Shown here: one piece after another, positions 51,702 through 60,831 of the stretch
Numbering within the stretch: the first letter of the stretch is position 1
How the letters are laid out: the number at the start of each line of letters is the position of its first letter
From: Gammaproteobacteria bacterium
GTDB lineage: Bacteria; Pseudomonadota; Gammaproteobacteria; CAISUE01
Length of the DNA stretch: 64,000 bases
Reading direction: 5' to 3'
Assembly: GCA_021156105.1 (NCBI GenBank)
Contig: JAJNBD010000005.1
Location: 1-64,000, forward strand
Notes under the pieces: model-generated
The model's input: only the letters and a program-made list of their open reading frames with translations
Databases searched by the model: none
Told to the model about the DNA's origin: nothing
Translations under genes and position numbers: made by a program

Positions 51702-51860
51702 AAGATATTAAGCCTGTAAACATTTTTCCTTATTTTATCACCCCAAGTCACTTCAACGCCCGTAACCCATGGAATTTTGAAAAAATATTTAGTTTTGTTA
51801 TACTTAACAAGCTGTTAAAATAGATTCCACCGATAAATTTAAATACAATAAGGAATAACA

Positions 51861-52316
51861 ATGAAACTTAAACAAACGTTGTCTATCGGATTTGCCGCTA
51901 TAGCGCTTGCTGGTTGCACAGTAAATATGTTACCAGGCCAGCCAATCGATAACTCACAGCAAGCTTATCAGCCTGTCCAACCAGCCCAACCCGTTCAACC
52001 GGATGTACAGCCTGCCCAGCCTATTCAACCTGCCCAACCAGTACCAGCACCTAACAATCGTCACCTTAAGCACGAATTAAAACATGATCAAGAACAACTT
52101 GCTTGTTTGCATGGCTTCCATAACCATTTATGCCCAGCAGTAACACCAGGACCAACACCTGCGCCAGTTGCGCCAGTTGTAACACCAAAACCTGCTGACA
52201 AAAAAACTAAGCATGAACTGAAATATGATCAAGAACAACTTGCTTGTTTGCATGGATTCCACAACCATTTATGCCCAGCCTCAAGTACCTCAGGGAATAC
52301 TCAAGCACTAAAATAA
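51861..52316 (+). CDS. Lipoprotein with duplicated Cys/His motif
   Basis: A 151-residue lipoprotein: lipobox LAGC with lipidated C19. Then a Pro/Gln/Val repeat (QPVQPAQPVQPDVQPAQPIQ, about 37-61) likely spans the periplasm. A 24-residue motif appears twice (70-93 and 117-140), differing at one residue; it contains DQEQLACLHGFHNHLCPA with two Cys and three His in each copy. The copies are separated by a Pro/Ala/Val linker. The motif could form a disulfide hairpin or bind metal. AAGGAA precedes the ATG. I recognise no family. Confidence 0.7.
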   Translation: MKLKQTLSIGFAAIALAGCTVNMLPGQPIDNSQQAYQPVQPAQPVQPDVQPAQPIQPAQPVPAPNNRHLKHELKHDQEQLACLHGFHNHLCPAVTPGPTPAPVAPVVTPKPADKKTKHELKYDQEQLACLHGFHNHLCPASSTSGNTQALK

Positions 52317-52317
52317 A

Positions 52318-52376
52318 CTTGTTAGCGTAATCATTCGCTATTTAACAAGTGGCGCCACGCTTTCTAAAGGTGGCGC
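52318..52376 (+). terminator. Tandem hairpins after the lipoprotein gene
   Basis: CTTGTTAGCG...CGCTATTTAACAAG (52318-52349) is followed by a 7-bp GC-rich stem GCGCCAC/GTGGCGC (52352-52358 with 52370-52376). TCTGCTGTTTT follows. Probably a terminator. Confidence 0.6.
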
Positions 52377-52423
52377 TCTGCTGTTTTATCTTAATAAAAC
52401 TTTCTCTGCTAAAAGCAAATTTA

Positions 52424-52498
52424 GCGTCATTTCTGCGAAAGCAGAGACCCTTAACAAAAGAGAAAACCTATAGATTCCTGCTTTCGCAGGGGTGGGGT
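52424..52498. repeat. CTGCGAAAGCAG palindromic repeat
   Basis: GCGTCATTTCTGCGAAAGCA on the left faces ATTCCTGCTTTCGCAGGGG on the right. Each arm holds CTGCGAAAGCAG or its complement. It is related to the CGTCAT...ATGACG element between sdhB and sucA. Confidence 0.6.
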
Positions 52499-52576
52499 GT
52501 TTTTTTAATTTCTGTCTCCCGCAGCGTAAAATAGTCAGCACAAACCTCCCAATTTTACCGGCCATCCGTTTTCCGC

Positions 52577-52582
52577 TATAAT
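52577..52582 (+). promoter_or_regulatory. Probable -10 of thrS
   Basis: A perfect TATAAT lies 35-40 bases before the thrS start. An in-frame ATG at 52581 overlaps it and so cannot be the translation start of this transcript. The -35 is not clear. Confidence 0.5.
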
Positions 52583-52616
52583 GGGCGGTTCCTTTAATTC
52601 AAATTTAACTAGCTTC

Positions 52617-54512
52617 ATGAGCGTTACAATTACTTTGCCAGATGGCGCAACCAAACAATATGAAAAGCCCATTACGGCTTTTCAAGTCGCACACGATATC
52701 AGCCCACGTCTCGCAGACGCTGCTTTTGCGGCTATCGTTAATGGTAAATTAGCCGACACCAGCGCTTTAATTGATCATGACGCAACCGTTGCTATCGTAA
52801 CTGAAAAAAGCCCTGAAGCTTTAGATGTTGTTCGTCACTCGACTGCACATTTGCTTGCCCAAGCCGTTAAAGAACTTTTCCCGAGTGCGCAAGTCACCAT
52901 TGGCCCAGTGATTGAAGACGGCTTTTATTATGATTTTTCTTTTGAACGCCCTTTTACGCCTGAAGACTTAGAAAAAATTGAAGCGAAAATGGCTGAATTA
53001 GCGAAACAAAATTTTGCTGTTACTCGCCAAGTCATGCCTCGTAATGAAGCTATTCAGTTTTTCAAAAAGCTTGGCGAAAATTACAAAGCAGAAATTATTG
53101 CTAGCATTCCTGAAAATGAAATTTTATCGCTTTACACCCAAGGCAATTTCACCGATTTATGCCGCGGCCCTCACGTACCAAATACTGGCAAACTTAAAGC
53201 ATTTAAGCTAATGAAACTGGCTGGTGCATACTGGCGCGGTGATTCAAACAATGAAATGCTGCAGCGTATTTATGGCACCGCTTGGCTCAATAAAAAAGAT
53301 TTAGATGCTTATTTATATCGCTTAGAAGAAGCTGAAAAACGCGACCATCGTAAAATTGCTAAAGCAATGGATCTGTTCCACTTGCAAGAAGAAGCACCAG
53401 GCATGATCTTTTGGCATCCCAAAGGTTGGGCGATTTATCAAACGGTGGAACAATACATGCGCAAAATGATGCGCAAACATGGTTACCAAGAAGTGCGCAC
53501 CCCTCAAATCGTGGATCGCGTGTTATGGGAAAAATCTGGCCACTGGGATAAATTCCGTGAAGACATGTTTAGCTTAAAAGCAGATGATCATGATTTTGCC
53601 ATCAAACCCATGAACTGCCCTTGCCACGTGCAAATTTATAATCATGGCTTGAGAAGCTATCGCGACTTACCTTTACGCTTAGCGGAGTTTGGCTCATGCC
53701 ACCGCAATGAAGCTTCAGGTGCACTACATGGCTTAATGCGTACCCGCGGCTTCACCCAAGATGACGCCCATATTTTTTGTACGGAAGAACAAATCGGCAG
53801 CGAAGCGTCACGCTTTATTGATATGGTGTTTGAAGTGTATCGTGATTTTGGCTTTACCAATAACATTTCTGTCAAGCTTTCAACAAGACCTGCCAAGCGT
53901 GTAGGCGCAGACGAAATTTGGGATAAAGCAGAAAAAGCATTAGAGCAAGTTTTAAATGATAAAAAACTTAACTGGCAGCTCATGCCGGGTGAAGGCGCAT
54001 TCTATGGCCCTAAAATTGAATTTGTTTTGACCGACTGTATGGGGCGTCAATGGACTACAGGTTCCATTCAATTAGACTTCTCCATGCCTGCCCGCCTTGG
54101 CGCAGAATATATTGCAGAAAGTAATGAGCGTAAAACGCCTGTTATGCTGCATCGTGCGATTTTTGGCTCATTGGAGCGCTTTATTGGTATTCTTTTAGAG
54201 CATTATGCGGGCCATTTGCCCGTATGGTTAGCGCCTGTGCAAGCAGTCGTCATGAATATTTCTGAAAAACAAGCAGAATATACGCTAGAAGTCGCGTTAG
54301 AACTGCAAAAAATGGGTTTTCGAGTCACTGAGGACTTGAGAAATGAGAAGATAGGCTTTAAAATTCGTTCCCACACGCTTGAAAAAGTTCCTTTTATGCT
54401 TGTCATTGGCGATCGTGAAATGAATGAGAAAAAAATCGCGGTACGTAGCTGGCAAGGCGAAGATTTAGGCAGTATGAGCGTGGATGAATTTGCAGAAAAA
54501 TATTTGAAGTAA
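52617..54512 (+). CDS. thrS: Threonyl-tRNA synthetase
   Basis: A 631-residue class II synthetase. N-terminal TGS domain ([18 protein letters not shown]), editing domain with [16 protein letters not shown] (Zn-type His pair), then the catalytic core: [28 protein letters not shown] (with the zinc Cys), motif 3 [21 protein letters not shown], and the anticodon-binding C-terminus [23 protein letters not shown]. An upstream frame start at 52581 is rejected because it lies in the promoter. It begins the translation cluster thrS-infC-rpmI-rplT. Confidence 0.98.
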   Translation: MSVTITLPDGATKQYEKPITAFQVAHDISPRLADAAFAAIVNGKLADTSALIDHDATVAIVTEKSPEALDVVRHSTAHLLAQAVKELFPSAQVTIGPVIEDGFYYDFSFERPFTPEDLEKIEAKMAELAKQNFAVTRQVMPRNEAIQFFKKLGENYKAEIIASIPENEILSLYTQGNFTDLCRGPHVPNTGKLKAFKLMKLAGAYWRGDSNNEMLQRIYGTAWLNKKDLDAYLYRLEEAEKRDHRKIAKAMDLFHLQEEAPGMIFWHPKGWAIYQTVEQYMRKMMRKHGYQEVRTPQIVDRVLWEKSGHWDKFREDMFSLKADDHDFAIKPMNCPCHVQIYNHGLRSYRDLPLRLAEFGSCHRNEASGALHGLMRTRGFTQDDAHIFCTEEQIGSEASRFIDMVFEVYRDFGFTNNISVKLSTRPAKRVGADEIWDKAEKALEQVLNDKKLNWQLMPGEGAFYGPKIEFVLTDCMGRQWTTGSIQLDFSMPARLGAEYIAESNERKTPVMLHRAIFGSLERFIGILLEHYAGHLPVWLAPVQAVVMNISEKQAEYTLEVALELQKMGFRVTEDLRNEKIGFKIRSHTLEKVPFMLVIGDREMNEKKIAVRSWQGEDLGSMSVDEFAEKYLK

Positions 54513-54613
54513 CCTCCCCCCGCCGGGGAGAAGGGTTGGGAATGAGGGGCCGAATATGGCACCGGGGAGAAGGAGCGAAGAGCTCACTTAAATTCAATAG
54601 CGCTTTGCGCTAC

Positions 54614-54634
54614 CCTCTTCTGACAAAGAAGAGG
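54614..54634 (+). other. Small stem-loop before infC
   Basis: CCTCTTC/GAAGAGG, a 7-bp stem with a TGACAAA loop, lies between thrS and infC. It ends about 12 bases before the infC ribosome site. It may affect infC expression; it lacks a T-run. Confidence 0.4.
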
Positions 54635-54660
54635 AATGTTATTAGTAAGGAGAAAATCTT

Positions 54661-55185
54661 ATTAGCTCACATGATAAAAAAACACGTATTAATGAACAAA
54701 TACGTATACCAGAAGTACGCTTAATTGGTGCTGATGGTGAAGCGCTCGGTGTTGTGCGAATCCGTGAAGCCTTACAAGCCGCAGAAGATGCGGAACTTGA
54801 TTTGGTGGAAATTTCGCCAACTGCCGTGCCACCGGTTTGCCGTATTATGGACTACGGTAAGTTCTTGTACGAACAAGACAAAAAACGTGCCGCTGCTAAC
54901 AAAAAGCAAAAGCGTGTTCAAGTCAAAGAAATTAAAATTCGTTCAGGAACAGAAGAAGGCGATTATCAGGTCAAGCTACGCAACCTGATACGCTTTTTGG
55001 AAGAGGGGAACAAAGTCAAAGTAACTTTACGCTTTAGAGGCCGCGAAATCAGCCATCAATCCTTAGGATTGAAAGTGCTGCAACGCATGCAAGCTGATTT
55101 AGCAGAGGTTGCGGTGATTGAACAAGCGCCACAGATGGAAGGTCGTCAGCTGGGTATGCTTGTCGCCCCAAAGAAAAAGGGATGA
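54661..55185 (+). CDS. infC: Translation initiation factor IF-3, AUU start codon
   Basis: A 174-residue IF-3. Reading back from the conserved [24 protein letters not shown], the frame runs upstream through [19 protein letters not shown] to an ATT codon at 54661. AAGGAG (54647-54652) is placed 8 bases before it. No ATG, GTG or TTG fits the family's N-terminus; a GTG at 54754 would lose about 31 residues. The AUU start is the known autoregulatory device of infC: IF-3 discriminates against its own start codon. The C-terminal domain ([38 protein letters not shown]) is complete. Confidence 0.95.
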   Translation: MSSHDKKTRINEQIRIPEVRLIGADGEALGVVRIREALQAAEDAELDLVEISPTAVPPVCRIMDYGKFLYEQDKKRAAANKKQKRVQVKEIKIRSGTEEGDYQVKLRNLIRFLEEGNKVKVTLRFRGREISHQSLGLKVLQRMQADLAEVAVIEQAPQMEGRQLGMLVAPKKKG

Positions 55186-55337
55186 TTTTGTGCGGGTTCG
55201 TTAACACGAATGCGCTATAAATACATCCTTGTACGCTCTTACATCTCATCCCTGCTGTGTAAGGTTCGCCTCAGCGGACCCAAAACTCCCGGGAAGAAAA
55301 AGAGTATTTAATGAAAAAATAGCGGAGTATCTTAAAG
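55186..55337 (+). promoter_or_regulatory. infC-rpmI leader region
   Basis: Between infC and rpmI are 152 bases with no ORF, including GGTTCGCCTCAGCGGACCCA and CTCCCGGGAAG. In related bacteria L20 binds structured RNA here or within the operon to repress rpmI-rplT. I see possible stems but not a proven L20 site. Confidence 0.35.
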
Positions 55338-55535
55338 ATGCCAAAAATTAAATCTAACCGCGGCGCTGTTAAGCGTTTTAAACGCACTGCCAAAGGTTAT
55401 AAACACAAACAATCACATGCACGTCATATTTTGACGAAAAAGTCTTCTAAGCGTAAGCGCAACTTACGTGGACCAAAACTTTTGAAAAAATGTGATGTTA
55501 AATCAGTTGCTCGTATGTTAACCGACATGTCCTAA
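55338..55535 (+). CDS. rpmI: Ribosomal protein L35
   Basis: A 65-residue basic protein with the L35 pattern [20 protein letters not shown]...[16 protein letters not shown]. It is a late-assembling component of the large ribosomal subunit. It lies 12 bp before rplT. Confidence 0.98.
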   Translation: MPKIKSNRGAVKRFKRTAKGYKHKQSHARHILTKKSSKRKRNLRGPKLLKKCDVKSVARMLTDMS

Positions 55536-55547
55536 AGGAGGATCATC

Positions 55548-55901
55548 ATGGCTAGAGTAAAACGTGGTGTGACTGCTCGGGCACGTCACAAAAAAATTAA
55601 AGATGCTGCAAAAGGCTACCGTGAAGGCCGCCATCGCGTTATTCGCGCGGCTAAACAAGCGGTAACAAAAGCAGGTCAATACGCTTATCGCGATCGCCGC
55701 GCTAAAAAACGTGAATTCCGTGCTTTATGGATTGCACGTATTAACGCAGCTGTTCGTGAATTAGGTATGAGCTACAGCCGTTTCATTGCTGGCTTGAAAA
55801 AAGCAGGCATTGAAATGGATCGTAAAATGTTAGCGCACTTAGCTTACTACGACAAAGCTGCATTCAATGCAATTGTTGAGAAAGTAAAAGCTGCAGCATA
55901 A
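55548..55901 (+). CDS. rplT: Ribosomal protein L20
   Basis: A 117-residue L20 ([17 protein letters not shown]...[20 protein letters not shown]...[16 protein letters not shown]). It is needed early in 50S assembly and is the operon's translational repressor in known systems. A strong AAAGGAGG ribosome site precedes the ATG. A terminator follows; pheST, which often comes next, is absent here. Confidence 0.98.
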   Translation: MARVKRGVTARARHKKIKDAAKGYREGRHRVIRAAKQAVTKAGQYAYRDRRAKKREFRALWIARINAAVRELGMSYSRFIAGLKKAGIEMDRKMLAHLAYYDKAAFNAIVEKVKAAA

Positions 55902-55920
55902 CTTTTTATACTCTCTTAAA

Positions 55921-55945
55921 AACCGGGTTTTTACCCGGTTTTTTA
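55921..55945 (+). terminator. Rho-independent terminator of the translation cluster
   Basis: AACCGGGT/ACCCGGTT (55921-55928 with 55933-55940) with a TTTT loop and TTTTATT following, 19 bases after the rplT stop. Confidence 0.9.
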
Positions 55946-56030
55946 TTGCCTCGTTTATGCATTATCAGCCAAATATCTCCAAAGTCTAAATAATTTTCAC
56001 AAACTCTCTTTTAAACATAATACTCCTCGC

Positions 56031-56063
56031 TATAATCGAAGCATTCAAATTTTTTATTTGAAT
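56031..56063 (+). promoter_or_regulatory. -10 and 5' stem-loop of the first small secreted gene
   Basis: TATAAT at 56031-56036, six bases, then a perfect 8-bp stem ATTCAAAT/ATTTGAAT (56043-56050 with 56056-56063) around TTTTT. At this spacing the mRNA would begin at or just before the stem. The same layout is repeated at 56605-56638. Confidence 0.65.
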
Positions 56064-56094
56064 ATTTTTTTAATCCACTTATCAAGGAGTTTTT

Positions 56095-56472
56095 ATGCTT
56101 AAAAAATTACTTATCGCAAGCTTCGCTGTTGCCGCTGCTAGCGCTGCTTTTGCACAGCAATTACCTGCAACAAATTCAGCTGCTGCAGCAGTAACCGCAG
56201 AAATAAAAGGCAAAAAAGCTGGTCACACTAAAGAATGGTCAAGCGAAAAAGCCGAAAAAGCTGCAGATGCTTTTTTAAAAGCCACCCAAAAATTTGCTGG
56301 CCCTGCTCATAAATTACAAGCTTTTTGTGAGGAAAGCACGAGTGCCAGCGCTTGTGCCAAAGACCCCGTCAAAGCCGCAATGGCAACAGGCTTATATCAA
56401 GATGCTTTAAAACAAACGCCGATTAAAAAATCGGAAGGTAAGAAAGAACATCATAAAGGCGTGGTTATCTAA
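56095..56472 (+). CDS. Small secreted protein of unknown function
   Basis: A 125-residue protein. The signal peptide MLKKLLIASFAVAAASAAFA ends at about residue 20. The mature part is Lys/Ala-rich with two Cys (CEESTSASAC, probably one disulfide) and ends in KKSEGKKEHHKGVVI. AAGGAG precedes the ATG. I recognise no family. Its leader and signal peptide resemble those of the next gene, so the two are likely co-regulated periplasmic proteins. Confidence 0.7.
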   Translation: MLKKLLIASFAVAAASAAFAQQLPATNSAAAAVTAEIKGKKAGHTKEWSSEKAEKAADAFLKATQKFAGPAHKLQAFCEESTSASACAKDPVKAAMATGLYQDALKQTPIKKSEGKKEHHKGVVI

Positions 56473-56604
56473 ATTAAACTAAGCTAACAAGTATTTTTCT
56501 GAGTAAATAGAAGAAAAGCGCGCCATAGGGGCAAATACTGCCCCTATAATGCGCAGGATCAAGATCACAACTTTCCCCTGCTTTTCAGTAGTTTAAATTC
56601 CGGG

Positions 56605-56638
56605 TATAATGCGCGCATTCAAATTTTCTTATTTGAAT
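56605..56638 (+). promoter_or_regulatory. -10 and 5' stem-loop of the second small secreted gene
   Basis: TATAAT at 56605-56610, six bases, then ATTCAAAT/ATTTGAAT (56617-56624 with 56631-56638) around TTTCTT. It is the same arrangement as at 56031-56063, with a different loop and a different 6-base linker. Confidence 0.65.
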
Positions 56639-56674
56639 AAAAAAAATACCATTATCCCTAGGAGATACCAAATC

Positions 56675-57043
56675 ATGTTTAAAAAATTATTAGTTGCTGT
56701 TTTAGCAGTTGCTGTTTCTGGCGCTGCATTTGCTGCTCAAGACACCACCACTGCTGCAGAACAAGCTGCTGAAGCTGCTCATGCTCCTGTTGTTGCTGGC
56801 ACAACTGATGCTGGCAAAGCTGATGCTGCAAAAACACCTGAAGCTAAAGAAACAAAGAAAGACGCTCACAAAGCTGCTAAAAAAGCTAAGAAAGATGCTC
56901 ACAAAGCTGCTAAAAAAGCTAAGAAAGACGCTCACAAAGATGCAAAAAAAGATGCTAAGAAAGATGCTAAAGCTACAGAAGCTACTGCTCCTGCTACTGA
57001 CGAAGCTCCTAAAGCAACAACACCTGCACCTTCTGCTGAATAA
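56675..57043 (+). CDS. Secreted Lys/Ala-repeat protein
   Basis: A 122-residue protein with signal peptide MFKKLLVAVLAVAVSGAAFA (cleavage about residue 20). An acidic/Ala-rich stretch precedes a highly basic repeat region (about 60-99) of KKDAHKAAKKA units: two 33-bp DNA repeats (56855-56887 and 56888-56920), then shorter KKDA units. A Pro/Thr/Ala tail ends it. The repeat resembles histone-H1 or TolA-like Lys/Ala helices, but the signal peptide argues against DNA binding in the cytosol. AGGAGA precedes ATG 56675; the earlier in-frame ATG at 56609 overlaps the promoter and is rejected. Function unknown. Confidence 0.7.
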   Translation: MFKKLLVAVLAVAVSGAAFAAQDTTTAAEQAAEAAHAPVVAGTTDAGKADAAKTPEAKETKKDAHKAAKKAKKDAHKAAKKAKKDAHKDAKKDAKKDAKATEATAPATDEAPKATTPAPSAE

Positions 57044-57072
57044 TCTTTTTGAGATTATTGGTCTTACAAGAA

Positions 57073-57095
57073 ACCGGGCTTTTGCCCGGTTTTTT
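57073..57095 (+). terminator. Rho-independent terminator
   Basis: ACCGGGC/GCCCGGT (57073-57079 with 57084-57090) with a TTTT loop and five T, 29 bases after the Lys/Ala-repeat gene. It is nearly the same hairpin as after rplT. Confidence 0.9.
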
Positions 57096-57174
57096 ATTGC
57101 TTTTATTTTGCCGCTTTAAAAGCTCCTCGCATACGAAGATCATAGCATTAGACAAGTGCCTTTACAGCACAGCT

Positions 57175-58428
57175 CTATTTCTTATTCCAAACTGAATAAA
57201 CTTTTACCATCTTGATACGATTATCTGCCACTTGCAAAACCTCAACGGGATGATTTTCAATTAATACCGTTGTGCCGCTATCAGGAATCATTTGTAAATA
57301 AGCCATCAAATAACCTGCTAAGGTTTTTGCATCACGTGTTGGTAAATGCCATTTAAAATAGCGGTTAAGTTCACGTAAAGTTGCTTGTCCATTGACTAAA
57401 CAAGCCCCATCTGGCTGAGGAATAATATCTGGGTGCAACTCCATAAAATCTGTCGTAAACTCTCCTACAATTTCTTCTAATAAATCCTCAATCGTTACAA
57501 GACCTAATATTTCGCCATATTCATCCACAACTAACGCACCACGGCGTTTGCTCTGACGAAAATGGATTAATTGCTTATGCAATGGTGTTGTTTCTGGAAC
57601 AACATAAGGTGGCGTGAGATGCTTTAATAAATTTTCTTTTGACCAGTTATCTGCATCGTGCAAAGTTGGCAACACTTCACGAATTTTTACAAAACCTAAA
57701 ATCTCAGAAAAATCTTTTTGATAAACTGGTAATTCACGATAAGGAGAATTTAACAACTGCTGCAATACAATATCATCATCTGCTTCAATATTAATGCCCA
57801 CCAAATTTTGGCGAGGGATCATGATATCTGCCACTGTTAATTTTTCAAGCTCTAAAACTTGCAATAACATATTCTGGTAACTTTCGGGAATACGTGAGCC
57901 AGAATCTTTAATTAAAGTATGTAATTCTTCAGGCGTTAAATGATCCGTTGCTTTTACCGTTGAAAGCCCAAATAACCTTAATATGCCATGTACAATTTTG
58001 TGAATCAGCCAAACAAAAGGCGCAAAAAAAATGACGAAACCTCTTAGCAATAATGTTGCTGGTAATGCAAAAGCTTCTGGTCGCAAAGCACACATCGTTT
58101 TAGGCAAAGCTTCACAAAAAATTAAAATAAAAATAGTTAGTACGGTTGTTGCGATTAATATGCCCATCTGACCAAAATATTTTCCCACCATAAAGGTCAA
58201 AATTGAAGAAGCCACAATCGTTGCACAGGTATTCACTGTGATGATCATGCTCAATAATTGATCAGGTTTTTCTAACAATTTTTGTGCGCGCTGCGCCCGT
58301 TTATTGCCACATTTTGCTAAGTGGCGCAAGCGATAGCGGTTCAACGCCATCATGCTGGTTTCGGAACCTGCAAAAAAGAAAGACAATAATAGCAAGAGAA
58401 AAAAGGTGATGAGCAAAAAAAGATTCAT
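57175..58428 (-). CDS. CNNM/CorB (HlyC/CorC family) membrane protein
   Basis: A 417-residue protein: an N-terminal DUF21/CNNM domain with four membrane segments (about 1-165; SFFFAGSETSMMALNRYRLRHLA), two CBS domains (about 180-320; VADIMIPRQNLVGI, RRGALVVDEYGEILGLVTIEDLLEEIVGE) and a C-terminal CorC_HlyC domain (about 335-417). The family is linked to magnesium/cobalt efflux; E. coli CorB (YfjD) also lies next to a CcsA/YpjD gene and ffh, as here. A TTG at 58440 is a longer alternative; ATG 58428 has TTGGA before it. Confidence 0.88.
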   Translation of the reverse strand: MNLFLLITFFLLLLLSFFFAGSETSMMALNRYRLRHLAKCGNKRAQRAQKLLEKPDQLLSMIITVNTCATIVASSILTFMVGKYFGQMGILIATTVLTIFILIFCEALPKTMCALRPEAFALPATLLLRGFVIFFAPFVWLIHKIVHGILRLFGLSTVKATDHLTPEELHTLIKDSGSRIPESYQNMLLQVLELEKLTVADIMIPRQNLVGINIEADDDIVLQQLLNSPYRELPVYQKDFSEILGFVKIREVLPTLHDADNWSKENLLKHLTPPYVVPETTPLHKQLIHFRQSKRRGALVVDEYGEILGLVTIEDLLEEIVGEFTTDFMELHPDIIPQPDGACLVNGQATLRELNRYFKWHLPTRDAKTLAGYLMAYLQMIPDSGTTVLIENHPVEVLQVADNRIKMVKVYSVWNKK

Positions 58429-58481
58429 TGAAATATCCAAATTTCCAACTGCAAAAAATTAGCGCTAATCGCAATTTATCA

Positions 58482-59252
58482 TTAAGTCAGATGACTTGAC
58501 AAATAGAGCAGCACGCCAATGGCTAATGCCACAAAGGAACAACTCGCTGCTGTTGCTGAGCGCCAACGAAATGCATATCGTCCTAGCAATAATATCAACA
58601 GCCCAAACCAGAGCATAAGTGAAAAGAGCGTTTCACCCCAGAAGGTTTTAATTTCTGACAAATTAAAACCGATTAAAGAGGTTAATAAGAAAATACTTAA
58701 CCCTAAAAAACATAAAAGTATTTCAAAAAATAATAACCGCTCCATGATTTGCAGAGGCGGCAAAAGCTCTAATAAGCTCAGCATCTTTTTGCGCCTTAAT
58801 AAAAATTGCTGCACCATTAATAAAAACGCTTGTAAACCACAGACTACTAAAAGCGTCGCAATTACCGTTGCTAACAATACATGGGTTAATGTTTGCGGAT
58901 GATATTGAGTAACAATAATCTTGACTGGGTGAAAAACCTCACTAAAACCAATCGCAATAATTGCTGTAGGAAAAATTAAAAAATTTAAAGCAGCAACTGG
59001 CAATACGGTATTTGTCACGAAAATCAATAATGCCGACAACCAAGCCAATAAAGAAATTAAATTAGTCCAGGCAAGATTTTGCCCTGAGGGTACATCAATT
59101 AAATAATGAAGCTGTAAACCATGGCAAATTAAGGCAATAACAATAGCAAGATTTAAAAAAAATCGCCAAGTTAAATGTTTAGAACTTGCCACTTGGCACA
59201 TGAAAGCAACGGCATAAGCCAGTGTCGCAAAAAGTCCGAGCTGGGTGATCAT
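58482..59252 (-). CDS. CorE/YpjD-type inner-membrane protein (CcsA-like)
   Basis: A 256-residue membrane protein with about eight helices. HLTWRFFLNLA, LISLLAWLSALLIF, HVLLATVIATLLVVCGLQAFLLMVQQFLLRRK and LLPPLQIMERLLFFEI match the YpjD/CcsA-like family related to cytochrome c assembly proteins. In E. coli the homologue (CorE) influences CorA/cobalt uptake. The ypjD-type gene directly before the CorB-type gene, with ffh on the other side, is the conserved neighbourhood. It diverges from ffh. Confidence 0.85.
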   Translation of the reverse strand: MITQLGLFATLAYAVAFMCQVASSKHLTWRFFLNLAIVIALICHGLQLHYLIDVPSGQNLAWTNLISLLAWLSALLIFVTNTVLPVAALNFLIFPTAIIAIGFSEVFHPVKIIVTQYHPQTLTHVLLATVIATLLVVCGLQAFLLMVQQFLLRRKKMLSLLELLPPLQIMERLLFFEILLCFLGLSIFLLTSLIGFNLSEIKTFWGETLFSLMLWFGLLILLLGRYAFRWRSATAASCSFVALAIGVLLYLSSHLT

Positions 59253-59451
59253 GAATATTCCTTACTAAGTTTTTGAGCCACTTTCTTAAGATATGGAAAA
59301 ATGCTGGTTAAGCTTTTTCATAAAGGCATTGCTTTTATAACGCTTATCACGGAATAAATTGGCTTTCCTATTGTAATACAAGGGGATTATACCTGCAATT
59401 TATGTTAAAATAGCTTTTCTTTTAATCCATACTTTTACTTAGAGCACCTGC

Positions 59452-60831
59452 ATGTTTCAATCACTTTCTGACCGTTTAGGCAAAACCATTAAAAACTGGA
59501 TCGGCCAAGGCCGTATCACGGAAGAAAATATTCAAGATTCTTTACGGGAAATCCGTATCGCATTATTAGAAGCGGACGTTGCGTTACCGGTTGTTAAACA
59601 ATTTATTGAAAATGTCAAAAACAAAGCCATCGGCCAAGAAGTTTTAAAAAGCTTAAAGCCTGGGCAATTACTGGTTAAAATCGTTCAAGATGAATTAGAG
59701 TATACCCTTGGTGAAAAAAATGAAGGCTTAAATCTTGCTGCAACGCCACCAGCGGTCATCTTAATGGCGGGTTTACAAGGCTCTGGTAAAACCACTACCA
59801 CGGCAAAACTCGCAAAGTTCCTCAAAGATAAATTAAAGAAAAAAGTTTTAATGGTGAGCTGCGACGTGTATCGTCCTGCAGCGATTGACCAGTTGATGAC
59901 ACTTGCTAAAGAAATTGACGTAGAGTGTTTCCCATCACAAGCCAGCGAGAAGCCAGAACATATTGTCGACAAAGCCCTCGATTATGCCAAGAAAAACTGG
60001 TTTGACGTGTTACTTGTCGATACCGCTGGCCGTTTGCATATTGATGATGCCATGATGGCGGAAATTAAAACCTTGCATCAGCATGTCAAACCTGTTGAAA
60101 CATTATTTGTGGTCGACAGCATGACGGGTCAAGATGCAGCTAATACTGCTAAAGCGTTCCATGAAACATTACCACTTACCGGTATCATTTTGACTAAAGC
60201 CGATGGTGATGCAAGGGGTGGTGCTGCTTTATCCATTCGTTATATCACAGGCAAGCCCATTAAGTTTTTAGGTATTGGTGAAAAAACCGATGCGCTTGAA
60301 CCTTTTTATCCAGACCGTTTAGCCTCACGCATTTTAGGCATGGGTGACGTTGTGTCACTCGTTGAAGAAGTACAAGAAAAAATCGACAAAGCAGGCGCCG
60401 AAAAATTAGCTAAAAAAATTGCCAAAGGTAAAGGTTTTGATTTAGAAGATTTTCGTGATCAAATCGCGCAAATGAATAAGCTTGGTGGTATCGCAGGCAT
60501 CATGGGCAAATTGCCTGGCATGAATATGATCCCTGCCAATGTCAAAGATAAAGTTAACGATAAAATCTTTATCCAAATTACGGCTATCATTAATTCCATG
60601 ACACCTAAAGAACGCCGCAATCCTGATATTATTAAAGGGTCGCGTAAAAAACGTATTGCTGCCGGCTCTGGTACACAGGTGCAGGATGTTAATCGCCTAT
60701 TAAAACAATACGAAGATATGCAAGCCATGATGAAGAAATTTAGCAAAGGCGGCGGCATGATGAATTTACTGCGTGGCTTAGGTGGCGCTATGGGTGGCGG
60801 CTTTCCTGGTGGCAATCCGTTTGGCGGCTAA
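59452..60831 (+). CDS. ffh: Signal recognition particle protein Ffh
   Basis: A 459-residue SRP54. N domain, then G domain with GLQGSGKTTTTAKLAKFLK, DVYRPAAIDQL, DTAGRLH and TKADGDARGG, then a Met-rich M domain (KLPGMNMIPANV..., MQAMMKKFSKGGGMMNLLRGLGGAMGGG). It binds signal peptides and 4.5S RNA and, with FtsY, targets membrane proteins. It diverges from the ypjD-type gene over 199 bp. Confidence 0.98.
   Translation: MFQSLSDRLGKTIKNWIGQGRITEENIQDSLREIRIALLEADVALPVVKQFIENVKNKAIGQEVLKSLKPGQLLVKIVQDELEYTLGEKNEGLNLAATPPAVILMAGLQGSGKTTTTAKLAKFLKDKLKKKVLMVSCDVYRPAAIDQLMTLAKEIDVECFPSQASEKPEHIVDKALDYAKKNWFDVLLVDTAGRLHIDDAMMAEIKTLHQHVKPVETLFVVDSMTGQDAANTAKAFHETLPLTGIILTKADGDARGGAALSIRYITGKPIKFLGIGEKTDALEPFYPDRLASRILGMGDVVSLVEEVQEKIDKAGAEKLAKKIAKGKGFDLEDFRDQIAQMNKLGGIAGIMGKLPGMNMIPANVKDKVNDKIFIQITAIINSMTPKERRNPDIIKGSRKKRIAAGSGTQVQDVNRLLKQYEDMQAMMKKFSKGGGMMNLLRGLGGAMGGGFPGGNPFGG

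Noticed and set aside
52501..52616. T-box or riboswitch before thrS
   Set aside because: Gammaproteobacteria rarely use T-boxes. No conserved T-box sequence or terminator/antiterminator pair is visible; only a promoter and a dispersed repeat.
56709..57119. 136-codon Lys/Leu-rich frame overlapping the Lys/Ala-repeat gene
   Set aside because: It is a frame-shifted reading of the same 33-bp repeats. The other frame has a signal peptide and ribosome site.
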